The notes beneath the pieces are model-generated. The model had not been told where the DNA came from and made no database searches. It saw only the letters and a list, made by a program, of their open reading frames with translations. A program made the position numbers and the translations under genes. From the NCBI RefSeq assembly GCF_030161375.1, contig NZ_BSSQ01000016.1, forward strand, positions 251,085-315,084: a DNA stretch of 64,000 bases, given 5' to 3'. The stretch is from Paenibacillus glycanilyticus. GTDB taxonomy: Bacteria; Bacillota; Bacilli; Paenibacillales; Paenibacillaceae. Shown piece after piece: positions 6,896 to 15,339 of the stretch (the first letter of the stretch is position 1; each line of letters begins with the position of its first letter).

Positions 6896-8869
6896 GTGGC
6901 TAATCTGTTTCATGTATTCAAGAAGGATGTAGGTTACTTTCTGAAAAACAAAATGCTGATCGTAACGTTTCTTGGCGTGGCGGTCGTCCCGATGTTGTAT
7001 GGCGGCTTTCTGATCAAGGGGAATTGGGATCCGTACGGCCAGCTTCAGCATTTGCCAGTCGCCGTCGTTAATCTCGATCAAGGCGCCGAATACGAAGGGA
7101 AATCGATGAATGTCGGCGAGGAATTCGTTGACGAACTGAAGGATAACGAGACGTTCGACTGGCGGTTTGTTAGCGAAGAGGCTGCGCGGCAGGGGATGGT
7201 AAGCAACAAGTATTACGCCACGATCACCATTCCGACGGACTTCTCCCATAATGCCGCATCCTTGACGAGCGATTCTCCGCAAAAAGCGGATATCATATTT
7301 GAATCGAATAGCTTTTATAACTTTATCTCCGGGCAAATTAGCGAAAATGCGACAAAAGAGCTTCGGAATAACCTATCGCAAAATTTGACCGAAGCGTATT
7401 CGCGCAGCATGCTGTCGCAGTTCTCGGCCTTGTCGGATGGATTATCCCAGCTGGCGGATGGGGCGGCTGAGCTGAACAAAGGCGCTCTACAGCTGAAGGA
7501 TGGAGCGGGAACGCTGCGCGGCAAGCTAGGCGAGTTATCAAGCGGTGCGGCTAAGCTGCATGCGAGCGTTGGTCAGCTGGAATCAGGTGCGGCGGAGCTA
7601 AATACGGGGTTAACCACGCTGAGCGGCAGCGCGGAGACTTTGGCGGACGGCGCGACGCAACTGGGGGCAGCGTCCACGCAGCTGAAACAGGGAGCGGATC
7701 AACTCGCGTCCGGATCCGGGCAGCTGAAGGGCGGCATTCAGTCCGCCAAGGAAGGGGCGGACGCGCTATACGCCGGCCTTAAGCAGCTGGCAGACAGCAA
7801 TGCCGAGCTCGCTGCCGATCCTGCCATGCAGAAGCTGCTTGCCGGCAGCAAGCAGCTCAGCGAAGGCCAAAGCAAGCTGCTGCAAAGCGCTACGCAGCTA
7901 GCGGCGGCGCAAAATCAGCTGCGCAACGGCGTCACGCAGCTGGGAACGAAGCTGCCCGCCATCGCAACGGGCGGCAAGCAGCTTGGAGCAGGCGCCAAAC
8001 AGCTTGCGCAAGGCGCGTCTCGGTTGAAGACCGGCATCTCGCAGTTCGAGGCGGGCGGCGCATCCCTTGCAAGCGGAGCATCGCAATTGGCGAGCGGAGC
8101 CGGAAAGCTTAGCAGCGGGGCGGGCGATCTTGCGTCCGGCTCTCAGCAGCTGGCGGACAAGCTGGCCGATGCCGCCAAGCAAACGGCTAGCCTCAAGGCG
8201 GACGAGAATACCATCCAGATGATTGCCGAGCCGGTGACGATTGTGGCCAATGACGACCGGAAAGTCCGGCTGTACGCGAACGGAATTGCGCCGTATTTTC
8301 TATCGATGGCCTTGTTTGCCGGATCGCTCGTCTTCACGACGATGTTCTCGGCCAGACAATCATCGGCGGAAGGGGCGGATGGCTTTCCGTTGTTCCTCAG
8401 CAAGCTGTTCACCTTTGGGCTCATGAGTCTGGCACAGTCCCTTATTCTTAGTACGGTTATTCTGTATGTGCTGGGATTAAAGGTGCAGAGCGTGCCGTTA
8501 TTTTATCTGTACACCGTGTTGACGGGCTTTACGTTTATGTTTGTCGTTCAGGCATTTGTCACTTGGCTTGATAATCCCGGAAGGTTCGTGGTGCTGCTGC
8601 TTATGATCTTCCAGCTTGTGTCGAGCGCCGGCACGTTCCCTTATGAGCTGCTGCCCGGCTGGGCGCAGACGATGAATCCGTGGCTGCCGATGACGTACAG
8701 CATCCGCGGGTACAGGGATATTATATCCAGCGGCGATTTTGACCATATGTGGGTTCAGGCCGGGCGGCTCAGCTACTACATTGTTATGTCCGTCATGGTG
8801 ACCGGTCTGTACTTTGCGCTTACGAAGAAAAAACAACGGGACGAGCAGCTGATGCCGGTGAAGATGTGA
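6896..8869 (+). CDS. YhgE/Pip-family membrane protein with long coiled repeat region
   Basis: Membrane protein of 657 residues. One helix lies at about 20-40. An extracytoplasmic part begins with the family motif VAVVNLDQGA. A long stretch (about 175-440) is built of 7-residue units of the form xxLxxGA, and about five membrane helices follow at the C-terminus (about 462-650). This is the architecture of the phage infection protein Pip/YhgE and of ABC-2-like exporters linked to type VII secretion. Its own role is not known. The start is a GTG with AAAGGA 10 nt upstream. The gene stands alone, facing away from the SLH gene. A shorter relative without the coil is at 31221-32396. Confidence 0.9.
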   Translation: MANLFHVFKKDVGYFLKNKMLIVTFLGVAVVPMLYGGFLIKGNWDPYGQLQHLPVAVVNLDQGAEYEGKSMNVGEEFVDELKDNETFDWRFVSEEAARQGMVSNKYYATITIPTDFSHNAASLTSDSPQKADIIFESNSFYNFISGQISENATKELRNNLSQNLTEAYSRSMLSQFSALSDGLSQLADGAAELNKGALQLKDGAGTLRGKLGELSSGAAKLHASVGQLESGAAELNTGLTTLSGSAETLADGATQLGAASTQLKQGADQLASGSGQLKGGIQSAKEGADALYAGLKQLADSNAELAADPAMQKLLAGSKQLSEGQSKLLQSATQLAAAQNQLRNGVTQLGTKLPAIATGGKQLGAGAKQLAQGASRLKTGISQFEAGGASLASGASQLASGAGKLSSGAGDLASGSQQLADKLADAAKQTASLKADENTIQMIAEPVTIVANDDRKVRLYANGIAPYFLSMALFAGSLVFTTMFSARQSSAEGADGFPLFLSKLFTFGLMSLAQSLILSTVILYVLGLKVQSVPLFYLYTVLTGFTFMFVVQAFVTWLDNPGRFVVLLLMIFQLVSSAGTFPYELLPGWAQTMNPWLPMTYSIRGYRDIISSGDFDHMWVQAGRLSYYIVMSVMVTGLYFALTKKKQRDEQLMPVKM

Positions 8870-8893
8870 GGCAACGTCTAACGTCCGCTTCCG

Positions 8894-8933
8894 ACTAAAG
8901 CTGCTTCTAACTAAAACTGCTTCTAACTAAAGC
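8894..8933. repeat. 16-bp tandem repeat, about 2.4 copies
   Basis: ACTAAAGCTGCTTCTA (8894-8909) is followed directly by ACTAAAACTGCTTCTA (8910-8925) and a third partial copy ACTAAAGC. It lies 25 bp after the YhgE/Pip stop codon. No gene or known site explains it. Confidence 0.7.
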
Positions 8934-8939
8934 CTAACC

Positions 8940-9120
8940 TTGCACAAAATGCAGGATATTCCGGCGTTTGGCGCGGAAGGGTAGATTATATTGCACGACT
9001 TGCAGTATATTGTAGTCATTTGGCTCAAAAAGGCCTCCATGCGCGGAATATCCTGCAGTCTGTGCAGGGTATTTGGGTTTGCGGGGTAAATAGGAGTCTA
9101 TATGCAGCATACTGTGCAAC
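8940..9120. repeat. Array of four TGCA-rich repeat units, two in each orientation
   Basis: Two forward units (8940-8963 and 8991-9013) have the pattern TTGCAC-N4-TGCAG-N-ATATT. Two reverse units follow (9044-9067 and 9098-9120). The first and third are near-exact reverse complements across GCAGGATATTCCG. The order forward-forward-reverse-reverse lets the whole 181 bp fold on itself. This looks like an interspersed palindromic element. A short reverse-strand reading frame across it seems accidental. The rest of the 8870-9162 gap holds only the tandem repeat listed before it. Confidence 0.65.
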
Positions 9121-9162
9121 GTGGAAGACACGGCTCGAAAGTTGAAAGGAAGGTTTCTCTTT

Positions 9163-9459
9163 TTGAAGATTAAATCGATTTTATGGCAAGGCGTTTTGCT
9201 AGGTCTTGTGCTTATCTTTATCCTAGCGGGGTTGAACTTGAATCTGGTTCGTTCGCTTCTCGGGATAGCACATGAACCTGACGATTTCGGGTATCAGGAC
9301 TCGACTTTTGTCGTCTATAACGGTCCTTTTGAGGGGACTCCATGGCTTGCGGCAGCGTTCTGGATCCTGCTCGTTTGCGCCGCATCCATTACAGCGCTTA
9401 CAATTTTTAAATTGTCTTGGTTTGCCTTGCGCCGGAAGGGGCTCGCCTCCAATAGGTAG
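9163..9459 (+). CDS. Small two-helix membrane protein
   Basis: Protein of 98 residues that I do not recognise. It has a membrane helix near the N-terminus (about 8-30), an outside loop of about 40 residues with the acidic stretch HEPDDFGYQD, a second helix (about 63-85) and a basic tail (RRKG). The start is probably the TTG at 9163, because AAAGGAAGG lies about 8 nt upstream. A longer frame back to a GTG at 9121 has no ribosome site and runs up against the repeat array. It stands between the repeat array and the aldolase gene on the same strand. No function can be proposed. Confidence 0.6.
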   Translation: MKIKSILWQGVLLGLVLIFILAGLNLNLVRSLLGIAHEPDDFGYQDSTFVVYNGPFEGTPWLAAAFWILLVCAASITALTIFKLSWFALRRKGLASNR

Positions 9460-9623
9460 TCTTATGCCGAATTTTGTGATAACATATTGACTTAAAGAGA
9501 ACGTGAACGAGTACATACGCCCATTCCGTTCGGGCCAGTAGATCTGCCGGTTGGAACCGCATAACAGCAGTTGAATTGGGTATGATTGAAAGGTCTAGTC
9601 ATTTATCTGAGGAGGATTTAACA

Positions 9624-10481
9624 ATGGCATTGGAATCAATGAAGGACATGCTTAACAAAGCATTGCAAGGCGGTTACGCTGTTGGTCAATTCAACATCAA
9701 TAACCTGGAATGGACTCAAGCGATCCTTGACGCTGCTCAAACAGAGCAATCCCCAGTAATCCTGGGCGTATCTGAAGGCGCAGCTCGTTATATGGGCGGC
9801 TTCAAAGTTGTTACGAACATCGTATCCGCTTTGATCGAAGAAATGAAAATCACGGTTCCAGTTGCAATCCACCTGGACCATGGCTCCAGCTTCGACAAAT
9901 GTAAAGCAGCGATCGACGCTGGCTTCACTTCCGTTATGATCGACGCTTCCCACGATCCGTTCGAAGACAACGTTCGCATCACTAGCGAAGTTGTTGCTTA
10001 CGCTCACGAGCGCGGCGTTTCCGTAGAGGCTGAACTGGGTACAGTTGGCGGCCAAGAAGACGACGTTATCGCTGAAGGCGTAATCTACGCTGATCCTAAA
10101 GAGTGCCAAGAGCTTGTTCAACGTACAGGTATCGATTGCCTGGCTCCAGCCCTCGGTTCCGTTCATGGCCCTTACAAAGGCGAGCCTAAACTGGGCTTCA
10201 AAGAAATGGAAGAAATCTGCCAAACAATCAAGCTTCCGCTTGTATTGCATGGCGGTACTGGTATCCCTACTGAGCACATCAAACGTGCGGTTTCCCTGGG
10301 TACTGCAAAAATCAACGTGAACACTGAGAACCAAATCGCGTTCACTAAAGTTGCTCGCGAGATCCTGACTGCGGATTCCGAAGTTTATGATCCACGTAAA
10401 TTCCTGGCTCCAGGCCGTGAAGCGATCAAACAAACCGTTATGGGTAAAATCCGCGAGTTCGGTTCTTCGAACAAAGCGTAA
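9624..10481 (+). CDS. fbaA: Class II fructose-1,6-bisphosphate aldolase
   Basis: Zinc-dependent aldolase of 285 residues, the usual length for FbaA of Bacillales. It splits fructose 1,6-bisphosphate into dihydroxyacetone phosphate and glyceraldehyde 3-phosphate in glycolysis and works in reverse in gluconeogenesis. Visible motifs are HLDHGSS (metal and active-site region, about 83-89), the HGGTGIP loop and KINVNTENQ near the end, which bind metal and substrate phosphate. The ATG at 9624 has GAGGAGG upstream; the frame continues upstream to 9576 without a ribosome site. Codon choice is strongly biased to GCT, GTT and CGT and differs from the neighbours, as expected for high expression. A clear terminator follows. 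Confidence 0.97.
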   Translation: MALESMKDMLNKALQGGYAVGQFNINNLEWTQAILDAAQTEQSPVILGVSEGAARYMGGFKVVTNIVSALIEEMKITVPVAIHLDHGSSFDKCKAAIDAGFTSVMIDASHDPFEDNVRITSEVVAYAHERGVSVEAELGTVGGQEDDVIAEGVIYADPKECQELVQRTGIDCLAPALGSVHGPYKGEPKLGFKEMEEICQTIKLPLVLHGGTGIPTEHIKRAVSLGTAKINVNTENQIAFTKVAREILTADSEVYDPRKFLAPGREAIKQTVMGKIREFGSSNKA

Positions 10482-10498
10482 TATAGCGATAAACAGAA

Positions 10499-10540
10499 AG
10501 ACTGAGCCCTTGCATTCCGCAGCGGCTCAGTCTTTTTTTT
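10499..10540 (+). terminator. Terminator of fbaA
   Basis: 10-bp stem AGACTGAGCC/GGCTCAGTCT (10499-10508 and 10524-10533) followed by an unbroken T run to 10540. Confidence 0.93.
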
Positions 10541-10633
10541 GTATGGAAAACCGCCTGCTCTCCGCTATAATAGATTCAAACGATGGGACAGGGGATGCGT
10601 AGGTTGAACTTGGCGGCTGAAGGCAATAAGTTG

Positions 10634-11332
10634 ATGAAAGCGGATACGGTCAATACGGCGGTTATTCCGGCTACTAAGCTGGAGGAAGATAGCTACGACT
10701 GGTGGGAACGGCATGAGCAGGTGCTGAAGATCAAGGATGAGATGAATCCGGAGATTGTATTAGTCGGCGATTCGATTACGCATTTCTGGGGAGGCCTGCC
10801 TGCTCCAAACAGTCAGCATGGTACGGGCGCCGCTTGGGATTCCGTGTTTGAAGGAAGGCGCGTGCTGAATCTCGGCTTTGGCTGGGACCGCACTCAAAAT
10901 GTATTATGGCGGTTGGATAACGGCCAGATGGAGGGCTTATCTCCGGAGTGGGTCGTCATTAATATCGGCACGAACAATACAAGCGGGACGGACAATGCGC
11001 GTGCGAGTACGGCGGAAGAGGTCCAAAGCGGCGTGCGCGCAATTGTGGAACGCGTCCGGAAGACTGCTCCGTCTGCGCAGGTGATTCTGATGGCGGTATT
11101 CCCTCGGGAAGAGTCGCCGGCGGATCCTCGCCGGTTGCTGATCGGACGAATGAATGAGCTGTATACGGCGCTTGCTGCCGAACTTGGCTTAACTTTTCTC
11201 GATATTGGTAAGTTGATGCTAGCCGAAGACGGAACGCTGCCGCGGGAGATCGCTTTCGATACCTGCCATCTGACCGAGCAAGGCTATCAACTCTGGGCGG
11301 ATGCGCTTCGAGAAGTTATTTCAGCTAAGTAA
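10634..11332 (+). CDS. SGNH/GDSL-type hydrolase, cytoplasmic
   Basis: Esterase-fold protein of about 232 residues. The catalytic blocks are in order: LVGDSITHFW (block I, nucleophile Ser), GWDRTQN (block II Gly region), NIGTNN (block III) and DTCHLTEQGY (block V, Asp and His). This resembles the PAF-acetylhydrolase-like or sialate O-acetylesterase branch of SGNH enzymes. There is no signal peptide. The start is uncertain. The ATG at 10634 follows GAAGG by 10 nt, while TTG 10604 and ATG 10583 in the same frame would add 10 or 17 residues. A possible -10 (TATAAT, 10566-10571) lies upstream. The gene is followed by its own terminator. Substrate unknown. Confidence 0.85.
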   Translation: MKADTVNTAVIPATKLEEDSYDWWERHEQVLKIKDEMNPEIVLVGDSITHFWGGLPAPNSQHGTGAAWDSVFEGRRVLNLGFGWDRTQNVLWRLDNGQMEGLSPEWVVINIGTNNTSGTDNARASTAEEVQSGVRAIVERVRKTAPSAQVILMAVFPREESPADPRRLLIGRMNELYTALAAELGLTFLDIGKLMLAEDGTLPREIAFDTCHLTEQGYQLWADALREVISAK

Positions 11333-11342
11333 TTTATAGGAT

Positions 11343-11367
11343 GCCGTCCATTCGGACGGCTTTTTTT
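11343..11367 (+). terminator. Terminator of the SGNH hydrolase gene
   Basis: 7-bp stem GCCGTCC/GGACGGC (11343-11349, 11354-11360) with loop ATTC and seven T. Confidence 0.92.
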
Positions 11368-11387
11368 GTGCTGCAATTTAGCAGAGG

Positions 11388-11462
11388 TGCGAGCACCCAA
11401 GAACAGTCGCGAAAGTAGTAAATAGCAGGGGAAAACCGTGTTACAGGGTTGCGAGCGCCCAA
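11388..11462. repeat. 13-bp direct repeat ahead of the Bce-type transporter
   Basis: TGCGAGCACCCAA (11388-11400) and TGCGAGCGCCCAA (11450-11462) are 62 bp apart with one mismatch. A short inverted pair GTGAC/GTCAC follows (11476-11491). The region lies 80-180 bp before the ABC transporter start and holds no gene; a regulatory role is possible but unproven. Confidence 0.4.
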
Positions 11463-11567
11463 ACGCCTCGGCAGCGTGACAAAAACGTCACTTTGGAGCG
11501 TCTTACTTCGATGGATGCCCGGCCTTGAAATGTCTATATTAAGGATATAAAGAGGAGGGATTTGACC

Positions 11568-12314
11568 ATGGAGACGGTTATCCAGACGAAAAACTTATCC
11601 AAGAGCTACGGGGCAACGCCCGTGTTGAAAAATATTGACCTTGCCGTTCAGCCGGGCGAGCTAACGGCGATTATGGGGCCATCGGGATCGGGGAAATCCA
11701 CGCTTATGAACGTCCTTTCGACGATTGATCAGCTGAGCGGCGGCGAGGTATGGATCGAGGGGAAATCGCTGCTCGACATGAAGAAGAAGTCGCTGCGGCA
11801 GTTCCGGCAGGAGCGGATGGGATTTATTTTTCAAGATTATAACTTGCTAGACACCCTCACGGTGAAGGAAAATATTTTGCTGCCGCTCTCTTTGCGCCAG
11901 TTCAAGGCGGAAGAGATGGAGGCACGGCTTGCGCCCATCCTTCAAGCTCTCCACATTGAGGGCTTGCTGGAGAAATACCCGAGCGAAATCTCGGGCGGGC
12001 AAAAACAACGCGTTGCTTCAGCCCGCGCCATTATAACGAATCCGGCCATCGTATTCGCCGACGAGCCAACGGGAGCGCTGGATTCCCGCTCGGCGACGCA
12101 GCTGCTGGAGCAGCTTGTATCGCTGAACACGACCTTTAACACCACCATTCTCATGGTTACGCATGACAGCTATGCGGCGAGTTATTGCAAGCGGGTCGTT
12201 TTTCTGAGAGACGGAGCCATCGTAAGCGAAATATACGCCGGCGAGCAGAGCCAGAAAGTGTTCTATGAGCGGATTCTGGAGACGCAAAGCCTCATAGGGG
12301 GCAAGCTGCGATGA
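11568..12314 (+). CDS. BceA-like ABC transporter ATPase
   Basis: Cytoplasmic ATPase of 248 residues. Walker A GPSGSGKST, a Q-loop at FIFQDYN, signature SGGQKQR and Walker B VFADEP are complete. Sequence and gene context place it in the peptide 7 exporter/BceAB group, which protects against bacitracin or other lipid II-binding peptides. The ATG at 11568 has AGGAGGG 8 nt upstream. The stop overlaps the permease start by 4 bp, so translation is coupled. The matching kinase and regulator genes are convergent, downstream of the permease. The exact peptide recognised cannot be predicted. Confidence 0.93.
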   Translation: METVIQTKNLSKSYGATPVLKNIDLAVQPGELTAIMGPSGSGKSTLMNVLSTIDQLSGGEVWIEGKSLLDMKKKSLRQFRQERMGFIFQDYNLLDTLTVKENILLPLSLRQFKAEEMEARLAPILQALHIEGLLEKYPSEISGGQKQRVASARAIITNPAIVFADEPTGALDSRSATQLLEQLVSLNTTFNTTILMVTHDSYAASYCKRVVFLRDGAIVSEIYAGEQSQKVFYERILETQSLIGGKLR

Positions 12315-14275
12315 GCCTGTTTGATCTTACGATCAGGAATGTAAAACGCAATTTCCGTCTTTATTCCATCTACCTCACGTCCATGATTATCGGCGTCATT
12401 ATTCAATATACGTTCTCCTCGCTTATGTACAACGGGGATATTATCGATGCGCTGCAGAACCGCGAATTGTTCCAGACGGGTATCGCCATCGCGTCCGTCG
12501 TCATCTTTCTGTTTATTATTTTCTTCATCTTATATGCGAACTCGTTCTTCATGAGGCAGCGGAAAAAGGAATTCGGCATGTATCTCCTGTACGGCCTGAA
12601 CGAAAAACAAATCGTTCGGATGGTTTTCTACGAAACGCTTGTCATGGGAGCAATCTCGCTTGTCGTAGGTATCCTGCTCGGCAGTTTGTTGTCCAAGCTG
12701 TTTGGCATGCTGCTGATGAATCTGATGCAATACGAGCAGCCAATCTCGATATCTTTCCCGATTGGTTCCATGGCTACCGTTACTGGCGCGATCCTTCTGA
12801 TCGCATTGATCGTTAGCGTACAAAGCTATATTCTGGTCAATCGGGTGCAGCTGACCGAGCTGTTCCATGCGAAGCAAAAAGCCGAAAAGCCCGTTCGCGT
12901 GTCCGCTTCAATGGCTATACTGGCGTTGCTTCTGCTAGGCATGGCGTTCATCCTCATATGCAGCGGCGTAAATTCGACGGTCTGGAAGGATTACGGAACA
13001 ATTAGCCTGATCGCAACGGCGGTTGGGGTGATCCTCGGAACATATTTGTTCTTCCGCCAGTTTGCCGGCTGGCTGCTGCAGCTCATTAGCCGCGGGAGGA
13101 AGTATCATGAGGGTAATACGGTGTTGTGGACGTCTTCACTCCGCTTTCAAATCCGGGGCAACACGCTGAACTTAACCTTTATTTCCTTGTTTAGCGCGGT
13201 TATTATGATGCTGCTTTGTTTCGTAACGATTAACTATAAGGTACAGTTCGAAGCGGTAGGGAGGAATGTGCCGAATCACCTAGCGTTCGAATCGCAAGGT
13301 CCGGCCGCCAACGGGAAGATCGATCAGCTCATCGAGAGCTCCGATCACAATATCCGCTATCATCTGAAATCCGAGGCTTTGGTCACGGAAGCGGTAACCG
13401 ATCGAGGAGTAGCTTTTGATAATCCCGAGTATTACATCCCGGGCCTTTGGCTGATCTCGCAAAAAGATTACAACGAGCTGATCGGGCAGCGCGGCGACAA
13501 AGAGCAGGTTGAACTGCAAGGCATGGAGGCCGTAGCCCTTTCCCAAGGCTCGGATTTTCCAAAGCACTACAAGGCCGGAGAGTCGCCTGACTTTACCGTT
13601 CAAGCGGGTGAAGGCAAGACGTTCAAGCTGACGGCCAAGCTGGATTATGCTTATCTCGGCTGGGCTACCGATCCGGCCTTATCCATGGATAAGAAACCGC
13701 CGGTGTTTGTTATCTCGGATGAAGCTTACGCGGAGTTAAGCGGTCTATCGGAGAAGAAGAGCTTCGAGATTTACGGACTGAGCGACGCCAAAAACGCCGA
13801 GGATCTCTCCAAAGAGGTACATGCCATCGTCTCTCAGACGAAAGGAGCCTATTATTCTTCCTTCGCGGACGTGTACTCCAAACAGATCGAAAGTTCGTCG
13901 CTTATGCTGTTTGCCGCCGGCTTCCTGGCGCTGATCGCGACCTTTGCTCTCGCGAGCGTTATTTACTTCAAGCAGCTGCGCGAAGCAACCGAAGAGAGGC
14001 AACAATATGCGATCCTTCGCAAAATGGGGATAGACAACCGCCAGTTCCGAAGCGTCATCCGCAAGCAGCAGCTGTTTGTTTTCCTGCCGCCAATCGTTCT
14101 TGGCATGGCGTTCAGCTGGACGATAATCAAGTCTTATATTCTCGATTCGGTGAGCGATTTCCCGGAGCTTCCGGGGATCGTATGGAGCATTATCGGAGTA
14201 TTTTTCCTTATCTACCTGTTGTTCTATGCCTCATCGGTCAATCTGTACTACCGAATTATTAATCAGAACCCTTAA
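12311..14275 (+). CDS. BceB-like permease with large extracellular domain
   Basis: Permease of 654 residues with FtsX-type helices. About seven membrane helices lie before an extracellular domain of roughly 200 residues (about 310-520), and three follow at the end. This is the hallmark of BceB-type flux sensors, where the outer domain senses the peptide-lipid complex and signals to the partner kinase. The cytoplasmic motifs KKEFGMYLLYG and QQYAILRKMG are the usual FtsX-like coupling regions. It is coupled to the ATPase gene by an ATGA overlap and followed by a terminator that also faces the convergent kinase gene. Confidence 0.93.
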   Translation: MSLFDLTIRNVKRNFRLYSIYLTSMIIGVIIQYTFSSLMYNGDIIDALQNRELFQTGIAIASVVIFLFIIFFILYANSFFMRQRKKEFGMYLLYGLNEKQIVRMVFYETLVMGAISLVVGILLGSLLSKLFGMLLMNLMQYEQPISISFPIGSMATVTGAILLIALIVSVQSYILVNRVQLTELFHAKQKAEKPVRVSASMAILALLLLGMAFILICSGVNSTVWKDYGTISLIATAVGVILGTYLFFRQFAGWLLQLISRGRKYHEGNTVLWTSSLRFQIRGNTLNLTFISLFSAVIMMLLCFVTINYKVQFEAVGRNVPNHLAFESQGPAANGKIDQLIESSDHNIRYHLKSEALVTEAVTDRGVAFDNPEYYIPGLWLISQKDYNELIGQRGDKEQVELQGMEAVALSQGSDFPKHYKAGESPDFTVQAGEGKTFKLTAKLDYAYLGWATDPALSMDKKPPVFVISDEAYAELSGLSEKKSFEIYGLSDAKNAEDLSKEVHAIVSQTKGAYYSSFADVYSKQIESSSLMLFAAGFLALIATFALASVIYFKQLREATEERQQYAILRKMGIDNRQFRSVIRKQQLFVFLPPIVLGMAFSWTIIKSYILDSVSDFPELPGIVWSIIGVFFLIYLLFYASSVNLYYRIINQNP

Positions 14276-14281
14276 ACGAAG

Positions 14282-14326
14282 AAGGCTGTCCCAGGTCATT
14301 TGCGATGACGACGGGGCAGCCTTTTT
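14282..14326. terminator. Terminator between bceB-like and kinase genes
   Basis: Stem AAGGCTGTCCC with GGGGCAGCCTT (14282-14292, 14313-14323) and a T run on the plus strand. It serves the permease gene; the convergent kinase gene ends at 14341. Confidence 0.85.
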
Positions 14327-14340
14327 CTCGACTATCTATC

Positions 14341-15339
14341 CTATTCCTTCCGCTGCAGCAAGTCCAAATAAGGATCATGATGCTTCGGAAAATGAATCGT
14401 AAACGCCGTTCCGCTGCCAATAGCTGACTCGCAAGTTATGTAATGCCCCAGCTTCTTCGACAGCTCTTGGGCCAGATAAAGGCCCATTCCGGTCGACTTG
14501 GCATGCGTGCGTCCGTTCATCCCGGTAAACCCGCGGTTGAAGATGCGGGGTAGATCCTTCGCATCGATGCCGATGCCGTTATCGCGCAAGACAAGCAGCT
14601 TCTCCTCGGGCGTGGCGACCGCCCACACGCTGATCTCTCCTTGTTCCCCGGTATATTGCAGACTGTTTGTTAGAATCTGATTGATCATAAACAGCAGCCA
14701 TTTGGAATCGCTTTGGACAACCGTAGCGGTGGAAGGGAGTTCAAGCTGGACGCGAATTTTTTTCGAAATAAACGTCTTGGAATGGGACTTGATTACTTCC
14801 TTCACAATTGGCTCCAGATCGCAGTTCACGATCTCGTAATCCTGGTTGAAGCTGTCCAGCTTCGCGTAGTACATAGCCTGATCCACGTAATGCTCAATGC
14901 GGGACAACTCTTCGTTCAAGCTTTGCGGATCCACTTCCGTCTGCTGCATTAAGCGCAATACGGAGATCGGCGTCTTAATCTCGTGAAACCAAGAGATGAT
15001 GAAATCATAATATTCCTTCTGGCGGGCTTGTACTTCGTTCAAGGAACGGATATGGGCGATGCCCGCCTCTTCCAGCGTCTCGCGGTAGGCCTCCGCTTCC
15101 AGCGACAAAGCTTCCGTATCTTCTCCGCTCATCCGGCGGATCGCCTGCAAATTGCGGGTATAACGGTAAGCGGCGAAAGCGGCAAGCCAGAGAACGACAA
15201 GGACCAAAGCGTAGAAAAAGGTCGTCCAATGCCAAATCGACAAAGAATCCGTGGCGAATACGGCAACCGTCAGCAAAAAAGCAACGCCGTATAACAGGAG
15301 ATAAGGCCGCTCATATTTCAGAAATCGCCAGAAGCTCAT
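14341..15339 (-). CDS. BceS-like intramembrane-sensing histidine kinase
   Basis: Sensor kinase of 332 residues. Two membrane helices near the N-terminus (about 13-31 and 38-58) are separated by only a few residues, so it has no outer sensing domain. The phosphorylated His is in WFHEIKTPIS (about 117). ATPase boxes DNGIGI and GMGLYLAQ follow. Kinases of this build receive their signal from a BceB-type permease, and such a permease gene ends 66 bp away in convergent orientation. The start overlaps the regulator stop by 4 bp. It probably phosphorylates the adjacent response regulator to switch on the transporter. Confidence 0.93.
   Translation of the reverse strand: MSFWRFLKYERPYLLLYGVAFLLTVAVFATDSLSIWHWTTFFYALVLVVLWLAAFAAYRYTRNLQAIRRMSGEDTEALSLEAEAYRETLEEAGIAHIRSLNEVQARQKEYYDFIISWFHEIKTPISVLRLMQQTEVDPQSLNEELSRIEHYVDQAMYYAKLDSFNQDYEIVNCDLEPIVKEVIKSHSKTFISKKIRVQLELPSTATVVQSDSKWLLFMINQILTNSLQYTGEQGEISVWAVATPEEKLLVLRDNGIGIDAKDLPRIFNRGFTGMNGRTHAKSTGMGLYLAQELSKKLGHYITCESAIGSGTAFTIHFPKHHDPYLDLLQRKE

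Noticed and set aside
8934..9131. 65-codon reverse frame across the TGCA repeat array, and the idea of a CRISPR array
   Set aside because: The frame follows from the repeat itself. The units differ in spacing and orientation and there are no uniform spacers or cas genes, so it is not CRISPR.
9487..9517. TTGACT with TACATA as the fbaA promoter
   Set aside because: The spacing is 19 nt and the -10 is poor; not convincing enough to list.
9636..10433. 265-codon frame opposite fbaA
   Set aside because: Shadow produced by the strong codon bias of fbaA; no start signals.
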